A DNA stretch of 5,260 nucleotides from JBGTBQ01 sp041749275 (GTDB lineage: Bacteria > Acidobacteriota > Blastocatellia > Pyrinomonadales > Pyrinomonadaceae): positions 1 to 5,260 of the forward strand of contig JBGTBQ010000469.1 of NCBI GenBank assembly GCA_041749275.1, given 5' to 3'. A program made the position numbers and the translations under genes. The notes under the pieces were generated by a model. The model was not told where the DNA came from. It searched no databases and was given only the letters and a program-made list of their open reading frames with translations. The number at the start of each line of letters is the position of its first letter. The stretch's first letter is position 1. Shown here in pieces: positions 1-4,901 of the stretch.

Positions 1-282
1 GGGCAGAGTTGAGAGTATCTTGGGGGCGAGCGGCTTCAAATCAGCTAAACGATTTGACGTAGCATGAAGAACTAAAACCGAGATGTTGAATTTGGGTAAA
101 TTCTGCTGAAATGACAAGTTGCGATCAACCGTAATGAAGACATCGAATTCTTTTTCTGCGAGGGTCAGGAGCGCGCCGTTTTTAATGCCCGCCCACCCCA
201 TTTGCGGAACGGTTTTGATATCGTGCCCTTCCAAATCTTTAGTTAAGCGTCGGTCGATGCATTCGTCCAAAAGAAGCTTCAC
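1..282 (-). CDS. DUF5615 PIN-like toxin nuclease, 3' end cut by window edge
   Basis: A reading frame of 94 codons without a stop begins at a GTG (280-282) and runs off the left edge. The N-terminus VKLLLDECIDRRLT, followed by the FDVFITVDRNLSF segment (residues 46-58), is the pattern of the DUF5615/COG4634 PIN-like family, the usual partner of DUF433 proteins in predicted toxin-antitoxin modules. Asp6 and Glu7 at the end of the first strand and Asp53 in TVDRN are the likely acidic metal-site residues. Family members are proposed RNases; the activity here is inferred. GTG is chosen because it begins exactly at the conserved LLLDE strand, lies one base after the antitoxin stop, and has GGTGG about six bases upstream inside the antitoxin gene. 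Full-length relatives are usually a little over 100 residues, so roughly 15-25 residues are probably missing. Confidence 0.85.
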   Translation of the reverse strand, partial: MKLLLDECIDRRLTKDLEGHDIKTVPQMGWAGIKNGALLTLAEKEFDVFITVDRNLSFQQNLPKFNISVLVLHATSNRLADLKPLAPKILSTLP

Positions 283-283
283 T

Positions 284-496
284 TTAGGCCACCATTTTCA
301 CGATTTGTTCTTCAGCTTCTTCCAGAAAGGCGATCACCTGCTCTCTGGTCACAGTCGGGAAGCCTTCTAAAAAATCGTCGATGGATTCCCCCGCTTTGAG
401 GTAGTCTAGCAGTGTCTGGGCAGGCACTCTAGTTCCAGCGAATACCGGAGTCCCGCCCATAACGTCGGATGAAGCGGTAATGATTGGTTCTTTCAT
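284..496 (-). CDS. DUF433 antitoxin (VapB-like)
   Basis: The predicted 70-residue protein has the compact DUF433 (COG2442) pattern: the MGGTPVFAGTRVP segment at residues 13-25, the YLKAGESIDDFLEGFP segment at 32-47 and TREQVIAFLEEA at 50-61, an all-helical fold with a winged-helix-like DNA-binding part. DUF433 proteins are antitoxins that neutralise the adjacent PIN-like toxin and probably repress their own promoter. It precedes the DUF5615 gene with one base between stop and start, so the two are surely co-translated. An upstream in-frame TTG (530-532) would add 12 residues, but that triplet lies in the predicted -35 box and the family motif starts right at ATG 496, so the ATG is preferred. 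No Shine-Dalgarno precedes it, in keeping with a leaderless mRNA. Confidence 0.88.
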   Translation of the reverse strand: MKEPIITASSDVMGGTPVFAGTRVPAQTLLDYLKAGESIDDFLEGFPTVTREQVIAFLEEAEEQIVKMVA

Positions 497-502
497 GGAG
501 CT

Positions 503-532
503 ATAGTATCTAAAGAGCCTGTCGCTAATCAA
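503..532 (-). promoter_or_regulatory. sigma70-like promoter of the DUF433-DUF5615 pair
   Basis: On the minus strand TTGATT (527-532) and TACTAT (503-508) are separated by 18 bases, a good match to -35 and -10 boxes. The -10 ends six bases before the ATG of the antitoxin, so transcription would start at or beside the start codon and the message would be essentially leaderless. This placement also supports the ATG at 496. Autorepression by the antitoxin complex would be expected from the family, but I see no clear operator palindrome here. Confidence 0.5.
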
Positions 533-539
533 GGGCGGC

Positions 540-641
540 AGCTAACAACGGCATGCACCCGACCGCGAATCAGCGCTCTTCTTATCGAAGAGTTGGCCCT
601 AACGAGGTGGTGTGCGCGGCAGGTGAGGCCGGGCGTTCAGC
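540..641 (+). other. attC-like imperfect palindrome (possible degenerate integron recombination site)
   Basis: The left end reads CTAACAA (542-548), then GCACCCGACCGCG (555-567). The right end reads CGCGGCAGGTGAGGC (615-629), then GGGCGTTCAGC (631-641). The two arms fold back on each other with bulges, and the apex carries a perfect 6-bp hairpin, CTCTTC (576-581) against GAAGAG (587-592). This is the layout of integron attC sites: RYYYAAC, inner arm, variable stem, inner arm, GTTRRRY. The terminal boxes each deviate from consensus by one position, and no integrase gene is in view. It could equally be a dispersed palindromic repeat of other origin. If attC, the site orientation is plus-strand and the toxin-antitoxin genes on its left point the opposite way. 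Confidence 0.4.
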
Positions 642-812
642 CGCTCTCTTGCGTGATTAGGATAAGCGAAGATTTGTCGCTCGCGCGCGGCCCCTTCTCA
701 ACTCAAACATTCATCATCTCGCCGTTGCGCCGTCATGCTAACATTCACGCGGCATTGAGAAAGTTAGGCGGCTTTATTGGGCAAAGCTCTGCGCCCGTCC
801 AATCAACTTAAG
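642..812. other. gene-free spacer between attC-like element and lipoprotein gene
   Basis: No convincing gene is seen on either strand. A plus-strand frame without a stop crosses the region, but it has no recognisable domain, starts inside the palindrome and its composition is not protein-like. A GTTAGGC heptamer at 763-769 matches the integron GTTRRRY box, and GCTAAC occurs at 737-742; the 33-bp interval between them is too short for a typical attC. The promoter of the downstream lipoprotein must lie here, but I cannot point to a good -35/-10 pair. Confidence 0.5.
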
Positions 813-815
813 ATG

Positions 816-820
816 GGAGA
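816..820 (+). promoter_or_regulatory. Shine-Dalgarno GGAGA that fixes the lipoprotein start
   Basis: GGAGA, seven bases before the ATG at 828, decides between that codon, the ATG at 813 (which would overlap the site) and a TTG at 777. Only the 828 start gives a signal peptide of normal shape. Confidence 0.65.
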
Positions 821-827
821 AAGAATC

Positions 828-1961
828 ATGAGAAGAACCTTCTCAGTGTTTATTCATGCGCGGGTTGATTTCAGCAAAGCCCTACTGATGGGCTTCATCG
901 CGGCGGCCTCGCTCCTTACTGTCTCCTGCGCGAGGACTGGAACGAGAGAAGTAGGAAGCAGCCCCAACTCGAACACGGCAAACTCGAACGCGGCGAACTC
1001 GAATACGGCGAACTCGTCGTCCTCCTTCGACAGCGGTAAGTACAAGGAACTCTTAGAAAAAGGGGCTGAAATAGAGAAACTGTCCCTGCCCGTGAAGCTC
1101 GATCCGAAAGCCGTGATTAAAGGCAAAGTTTTCGTCGTGGAAAGTATGCCGGCGCGGGCACGCAATGCCGATTACGACCAGAGTATTTCCGATTATAGGA
1201 AGGCGGGGAGTCTGGAAGAGCTTGAGACAGTGATTAGAATCAACTGCTCAAAGGGTAAGTTTCTCGGCGACTATTCCAGAGATGTCTCCGGCTCTAAAGT
1301 GACGACAAAGGCGTACGGCGTCAACTGTCAGGTCTCGCTCATAGACTACCCGGCGAGCGCCGTCGTGGCCCAAAAATCTTTTTCCAACAACGAGGGCGGC
1401 GAAGCGCTCATTGAGCGGAGTGTGGTGGGCGAACATGTAAATCCCCCTCCCGTGGGGGAGATTATCAGCTACATCAACAGCTTCCAAGTGGATAAAGTTT
1501 TACCGGCGATGTCTCGCCCGGACGAGAAAGAACTGGTCAGGGTTCCGACGACCCTTGCCCTGAAACCCGATGCGGCCATCAGGGGCAAGATAAAGATCGT
1601 GCAGAAACTGGAGAAGGGCGACCTCGGCTCCAACCTGTTCTCGTTTATCGAAGGCTCGGATAATTACGGCTTCCCCTACGAGCGGATCGCTAACAATGTC
1701 GGAGAGCTTGAGACCGTGGCAAGGATCGTCTGTGTGAAAGGCAGCCCGATAGGCAGGGTCGAAAAGTCCGCGCAGTATTCGAGCAGATGCGAAGTCTCTC
1801 TGATTGATTACAAGACCCTCAGCGTGGTTGCTCAGAAAACCATCGAGAATAAGACGTTGGACGAGAGCCCGGCGGCGAAAAGTTCCTATATTAAGAACTG
1901 GGTGGTCGGCCCGCCCAAGCAGGAGATAGAAAGTTACTTGAAAAGCTTTCCAAGCGCCTAG
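828..1961 (+). CDS. two-domain lipoprotein of unknown function
   Basis: The predicted protein has 377 residues. A basic, rather long N-terminus (MRRTFSVFIHARVDFSK) is followed by a hydrophobic core and the lipobox-like LLTVSC, with Cys34 as the likely lipidated residue, so the protein should be membrane-anchored and face the periplasm or the cell surface. Residues 47-66 form an Asn/Ser/Ala linker coded by a tandem DNA repeat. The rest is an internal duplication: residues about 85-219 and 239-374 both carry LDPKAVIKGK/LKPDAAIRGK, a LEELETV/GELETVAR helix, C-x-KG, then C-x-VSLIDY, VVAQK and a closing ESYLKSF/ISYINSF. Each copy has one cysteine pair (C140/C167 and C302/C321), probably a disulfide. 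I do not recognise a named family and assign no activity. The downstream small ORF lies in the same frame beyond the TAG stop. Confidence 0.88.
   Translation: MRRTFSVFIHARVDFSKALLMGFIAAASLLTVSCARTGTREVGSSPNSNTANSNAANSNTANSSSSFDSGKYKELLEKGAEIEKLSLPVKLDPKAVIKGKVFVVESMPARARNADYDQSISDYRKAGSLEELETVIRINCSKGKFLGDYSRDVSGSKVTTKAYGVNCQVSLIDYPASAVVAQKSFSNNEGGEALIERSVVGEHVNPPPVGEIISYINSFQVDKVLPAMSRPDEKELVRVPTTLALKPDAAIRGKIKIVQKLEKGDLGSNLFSFIEGSDNYGFPYERIANNVGELETVARIVCVKGSPIGRVEKSAQYSSRCEVSLIDYKTLSVVAQKTIENKTLDESPAAKSSYIKNWVVGPPKQEIESYLKSFPSA
966..1010 (+). repeat. three 15-bp tandem repeats coding the lipoprotein linker
   Basis: Three units of AACTCGAAYRCGGCR begin at 966, 981 and 996, with a partial fourth at 1011. 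They encode NSNTA, NSNAA, NSNTA and then NS, a flexible spacer between the lipidated cysteine and the first folded domain. The unit is a multiple of three, so gain or loss would change the linker length without breaking the frame. Confidence 0.9.
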
Positions 1962-2033
1962 GGTTGGAGCAGCGGCGGGTCTTCTCTTGGAGAGGTCGAG
2001 ACGCAGCCGAACAAGTTAAATTGGCGAAAGCGG

Positions 2034-2321
2034 TTGGTGCTTGCCGCAGTCGCAATCATCGGGATTCTGCCTACCGCGACTTTCCTTGTGGTCGCGCAAG
2101 GCCAGTGGGAGCTTGGCGACGAATGGCGCGGTCAATATAAAGTCGGCGACCAAGTCGAGCTAAAAATTAACGACGCCATGTGGCAGAAGTGCAAGGTTGT
2201 GGGGAACAGTCCGGCGTCGGCTCTGCACCTCGATTGCGAAGGATACGTTGAGCCGCTAGCCGTTTGCGGAATCAAAAGCAGATGGGGAGAAAGGGGGACG
2301 GGGGGACGAGGAGACGTTTGA
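2034..2321 (+). CDS. small exported hypothetical protein, start uncertain, C-terminus possibly overwritten by repeat
   Basis: A frame of 95 codons opens with a hydrophobic segment (about residues 2-20, ending near VVAQG), like a signal peptide or anchor. It continues with a polar part containing YKVGDQVELKI and a WQKC...LDCEGYVEP stretch, which resembles small beta-barrel (SH3/Tudor-like) domains and has a Cys pair. No family is recognised. The only in-frame starts are TTG 2034 and GTG 2037, with no Shine-Dalgarno. The codons just before them read NKLNWRKR, a perfect positively charged n-region that a signal peptide needs but which no start codon covers. The frame is open back to the lipoprotein TAG. 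The last 14 or so residues are glycine/arginine-rich and come from the G-rich inverted repeat, so the original C-terminus may be lost. It could be a decayed gene. Confidence 0.45.
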   Translation: MVLAAVAIIGILPTATFLVVAQGQWELGDEWRGQYKVGDQVELKINDAMWQKCKVVGNSPASALHLDCEGYVEPLAVCGIKSRWGERGTGGRGDV

Positions 2322-2365
2322 TGACTTGTGCATCAATCTCCCCATCTCCCCACCTCTCCATCCCC
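2281..2365. repeat. G-rich/C-rich inverted repeat at the convergent gene junction
   Basis: A purine-rich arm (2281-2323) faces a pyrimidine-rich arm (2331-2365). Exact matches include GATGGGGAGA (2281-2290) with TCTCCCCATC (2337-2346), and the central hairpin TTGATG (2318-2323), loop ACTTGTG, CATCAA (2331-2336). The right arm is itself a tandem octamer, TCTCCCCA at 2337 and 2345 and a variant at 2353. It lies between the ends of plus- and minus-strand genes, so in RNA it could form a strong hairpin and act in transcription termination or 3' end protection from both sides. There is no proper T-run on either side for a classical intrinsic terminator. Confidence 0.6.
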
Positions 2366-2368
2366 AAC

Positions 2369-3337
2369 TCATTTTTCCGGCGCGATCTCGATGACCGTCA
2401 CCTCCGGCCTCGCCCAGAAGCGGACGCGCGGGGCGTGGCCGCCCTCCATGCCGAGGCCGCGGTTGACGTAGAGCCACGTCGCGCCCTCACGATACAGCCC
2501 GGCCTCGAACCTTTTGCCGAACTTCGAGAAGGTGATGAGCGCGCCGTAGAACGGGAGCGCGACCTGCCCGCCGTGCGTGTGGCCGGCGCAGTAGAGGTCA
2601 ACTTTGCCCGTCGCGGCGACATCGAGAATCTCGTCCGGCGTGTGGTAGAGGAAGACGGAGAAAGCGCCTTCCGGCACGACGCGGAGCGCCCGGTTGATCT
2701 TGCCTTCCGCCCCGTACAGCGGCGCGTCCAGAGAGGCGTACCCGATGCCCGCGACCCACAGCGACGCGCCCGCCACGTCAACCTTCACTGCTTCGCCGTC
2801 CAACTCGCGCACGCCCGTCCCGCCGAAGAGGTCTTGCCGGCCCCAGTACCACACGTCCCAGTTGCCGCGCACCACAAAGGTCGGCGCGATTTGCGCGAGG
2901 CGCGTGAGCAAGGGCTTTAAGACCGGCAGGCCGTCGGGCGAGTTGAGCGAGTCGCCGGTGAAGACGATGAGGTCGGGCCGTTCGGCGGCGATGAGCGCGG
3001 GCAGGCGCTCTTCGAGGCGCGGCGCGGGGTCGCAGTGAAGGTCGGAGATGTGTACGAGGCGGACGGGGCGAGTCGCGCCCGCCAGCTTGTCGCTCGTCAG
3101 GCGCACGCGCGTCACTTCGGGCCAGTACGGCTCGACAAAGTAGCCGTAGGCGAGACAGAGGACTCCGACGCCGGCGAATGCGAGCGCCATGCGCTCGGCA
3201 AGGCGGATGCCCTTTGCAGGCGGCGAGAGAACCCCAAAGCGACGCAGCACCAAGCGCACCAGCGCGCACGCCGCGAGCAGGTAGACGGCGGCGACGGTGA
3301 GCATGAAGATTTCGGCGGGCGCGGTTGATTGATCCAT
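2369..3337 (-). CDS. membrane-anchored metallophosphoesterase, YkuE/YaeI-like, with GNWD in place of GNHD
   Basis: The predicted protein has 322 residues with two N-terminal membrane helices (about 12-31 and 50-68), then a calcineurin-like phosphoesterase domain. Motifs in order: HISDLHCDP (Asp99, His101), FTGDSLN (Asp129), RGNWD (Asn159, Asp161), YHTPDE (His232) and AGHTHGGQV (His253, His255). These are the two-metal ligands of the family, whose YkuE/YaeI branch includes membrane-associated phosphodiesterases acting on lipid-linked substrates; the substrate here is not known. The catalytic His normally in GNHD is Trp160 (codon TGG, 2858-2860). The length suits the family. The ATG lies three bases after the lipase stop, so translation is likely coupled; ATG 3304 (Met12) is a less likely start, as it would trim the first helix. 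Both genes could act on envelope lipids, which is inference. Confidence 0.9.
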   Translation of the reverse strand: MDQSTAPAEIFMLTVAAVYLLAACALVRLVLRRFGVLSPPAKGIRLAERMALAFAGVGVLCLAYGYFVEPYWPEVTRVRLTSDKLAGATRPVRLVHISDLHCDPAPRLEERLPALIAAERPDLIVFTGDSLNSPDGLPVLKPLLTRLAQIAPTFVVRGNWDVWYWGRQDLFGGTGVRELDGEAVKVDVAGASLWVAGIGYASLDAPLYGAEGKINRALRVVPEGAFSVFLYHTPDEILDVAATGKVDLYCAGHTHGGQVALPFYGALITFSKFGKRFEAGLYREGATWLYVNRGLGMEGGHAPRVRFWARPEVTVIEIAPEK

Positions 3338-3340
3338 CCG

Positions 3341-4834
3341 CTAATCCAACATCTCGTTGACGAGCAGCGTGAGCGCGTTGTCTTGCAGCGTCTTGTTGCT
3401 CTGCACCTCGCTGTGCAGGTCGCAGGCGAAGGCGGCGTAGGCGATGGGGAGCGCCGTATCGTAGGGCGCGCCGTTGCGTTCGGGCGCGAGTTCCTGACCA
3501 AGCAGCGAGCGGCGCGTCACGCGACCGTCGCCCGGCTCGAACATCGCTAGTTGCACCTCTTTCTTCTCGAACTTCTTCCCCGCCGAATTTTTGAAAGAGC
3601 GCGGGCGCGTGAGCGTTACCCAACGATTCCGCTTCTCGTCCCGCAGGATGACGGGCGCCGAGAGCGTCTCCTCGCAGTCGCCGCCGAAGGAGAAGAGCGG
3701 AACGCGGACCGGGCCGGACGAGTCGAGCGCGTCCAGCGCCTCGTGAAAGCGGCGCGCGCGGCGGAGCACCGCGGCGAAATAGGCGTCCAGTTCTTCGAGC
3801 GTGTTCTTATGCGTCGCTGACTCTTGCCCCTTGATCTCGCCGCGCGTGAAGGACGCGCGGAAGCCCTCATTGTTGACGGCGGCCCAGCCATAGCGTCGCC
3901 ACACTTCCGGGTCATACAGGTCTATGGGCAAGGGCTTCAGGTTCTCGTCGAGGAAGCGCGCGTGGCTTCCGTGCGGCAGGAGTTGAAAGATGGCGGGCGC
4001 GGTCAGCACGTCCTCGCGCGAGAGCTTGTTCAGGAGGCGCACGCGGCGGCGCAGTCCCTCGGTCACGGAGTACCCTTCCGTCAGCGTGATGAACGCCTCC
4101 GCCGAGCCTGAGTTCGGCGTGCCGAACATGAAAATCTTGTTGATGTGGGCGGCGCCCGCCCACGTCGGTTGCGCCGCCTCGCCTTCGGGCGGCAAGTCTC
4201 GGTCGCCATACATCGCCGCGTAGCGCGCGACCATGCCCCCCATCGAGTGCGCGACGATGTTGAAGCGCAGATCGGGCCGTCCGAGTTTTCGCTTCAACTC
4301 TTCGACGCGCCCGACGAACTCACGCGCGGTCTCGACGTTGTCGCGCCGCCAGTCGTAGGGAAAGACGTAGAACGTGTCGCGGTCGCCGTTCGCCGGCGGC
4401 GTCTCCCACTCGCCCTCTCGATAGCCCGCGTAATTCTCCAGCGCCCACAGCAGCGAGCGATAGACATAGACTTCGGGTGCGATTCGTGCCAGCTTCGCCG
4501 TCTCGATGATCTTCGAGGCCACGAGGTCGTCGCGGTTCGCCGCGAGGTCGGGCGTCGTCGGCAGGTTCAGCCCGTCGTCCGACGAGCGGAACGCCGAAGG
4601 CCACACCACCTCGCCCGTGCGCCGGTTGACGATCCGCGAGCCGAGCACGCCGGGAATGACGATGACGGGTCGCTTCCCTTCTTTCGCCTTCGCCCCCGCG
4701 AAGATGCGCGCGAGGTCGGGCGTGCGCCGCGCGCCGCAACCACTGCTCATGCTTAACAGCATGAGCAAAAGGATGAAGGATGAAGGATGAAGGATGAAGG
4801 CGCGGCAAGGCCGCTTATTCTTTTTCTTTTTCAT
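3341..4834 (-). CDS. LCAT-like alpha/beta-hydrolase (lipase/acyltransferase), predicted lipoprotein
   Basis: The predicted 497-residue protein belongs to the lecithin:cholesterol acyltransferase (LACT) family. Visible motifs are VIVIPGVLGSRI (58-68, oxyanion strand), FPYDWRRD (158-165), the nucleophile elbow AHSMGGM (Ser197), FGTPNSGS (237-244), GDGRV (Asp436) and CDLHSEV (His474). Ser-Asp-His order and spacing fit the family, so the catalytic set looks complete. It would hydrolyse or transfer an acyl ester; the substrate cannot be read from sequence. The N-terminus is KKKKNKR, then a hydrophobic FILHPSSFILLLMLLS core, then SSGC (Cys33), a weak lipobox, so an envelope lipoprotein is likely. 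The core is encoded by four heptamer repeats. ATG 4834 itself sits in the last unit of the leader repeat, with GAGGG seven bases upstream. ATG 4762 (Met25) or 4750 (Met29) would remove the signal peptide. It follows larB by 59 bases. Confidence 0.9.
   Translation of the reverse strand: MKKKKNKRPCRAFILHPSSFILLLMLLSMSSGCGARRTPDLARIFAGAKAKEGKRPVIVIPGVLGSRIVNRRTGEVVWPSAFRSSDDGLNLPTTPDLAANRDDLVASKIIETAKLARIAPEVYVYRSLLWALENYAGYREGEWETPPANGDRDTFYVFPYDWRRDNVETAREFVGRVEELKRKLGRPDLRFNIVAHSMGGMVARYAAMYGDRDLPPEGEAAQPTWAGAAHINKIFMFGTPNSGSAEAFITLTEGYSVTEGLRRRVRLLNKLSREDVLTAPAIFQLLPHGSHARFLDENLKPLPIDLYDPEVWRRYGWAAVNNEGFRASFTRGEIKGQESATHKNTLEELDAYFAAVLRRARRFHEALDALDSSGPVRVPLFSFGGDCEETLSAPVILRDEKRNRWVTLTRPRSFKNSAGKKFEKKEVQLAMFEPGDGRVTRRSLLGQELAPERNGAPYDTALPIAYAAFACDLHSEVQSNKTLQDNALTLLVNEMLD
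4745..4766. repeat. perfect 9-bp stem-loop in the early lipase coding sequence
   Basis: GCTCATGCT (4745-4753) and AGCATGAGC (4758-4766) are exact complements around the four-base loop TAAC. The hairpin covers codons 23-30 of the lipase, including both downstream in-frame ATGs (Met25, Met29). In mRNA it could hinder initiation at those ATGs. There is no T-run, so a terminator role is unlikely. Confidence 0.75.
4771..4800 (-). repeat. four TTCATCC heptamers encoding the lipase signal-peptide core
   Basis: On the minus strand TTCATCC occurs four times in tandem (plus-strand GGATGAA from 4771, 4778, 4785 and 4792, then GG). Because seven is not a multiple of three, the run reads F-I-L-H-P-S-S over three units and then repeats. 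A change of one unit would shift the lipase frame. Confidence 0.9.
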
Positions 4835-4901
4835 CCCTCATCCCTCATCCCTCATCCCTCATCCCTCATCCCTCATCCCTCATCCCTCATCCCTCATCCT
4901 T
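4832..4901 (-). repeat. ten heptamers (minus GGGATGA) filling the larB-lipase gap
   Basis: On the plus strand nine exact CATCCCT units start at 4832 and every seven bases to 4888, followed by the variant CATCCTT (4895) and a decayed CATCTCT (4902). On the minus strand each unit offers GGG, ATG and TGA. The larB stop codon (4894-4896) and the lipase start codon (4832-4834) both come from this tract, so there is no non-repeat DNA between the two genes. Each GAGGG is a Shine-Dalgarno-like match seven bases before an ATG; only the last ATG opens a long frame. Confidence 0.95.

Noticed and set aside
755..778. Possible promoter TTGAGA ... TTTATT upstream of the lipoprotein gene
   Set aside because: The spacing is only 12 bases, too short for a sigma70 promoter.
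593..811. Plus-strand open frame of 72 codons
   Set aside because: It begins inside the attC-like palindrome, has no Shine-Dalgarno, no recognisable domain and a composition typical of translated palindromic repeat.
854..1165. Minus-strand frame within the lipoprotein gene
   Set aside because: It mirrors the 15-bp linker repeat and the signal-peptide region, without an RBS or family resemblance.
2264..2920. Plus-strand frame of 218 codons opposite the phosphoesterase
   Set aside because: It starts in the G-rich repeat, carries no motif and mirrors the complement of a well-supported gene.
4145..4756. Plus-strand frame of 203 codons opposite the lipase
   Set aside because: It is antisense to a gene with full catalytic motifs. 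Its Arg/Val-rich translation is the usual shadow of high-GC third positions. Other long frames between 2264 and 4790 are rejected for the same reason.
4802..4832. Plus-strand GCGGC-AAG-GCCGC hairpin followed by a T-rich run, shaped like an intrinsic terminator
   Set aside because: No plus-strand gene ends here, and on the minus strand the same bases encode the KKKKNKRPCR start of the lipase. It is more likely a by-product of the lysine codons, though it may form the inner hairpin of the larger fold.
4832..4901. CRISPR array
   Set aside because: The units are 7 bp and directly adjacent, with no spacers; this is a simple tandem repeat.
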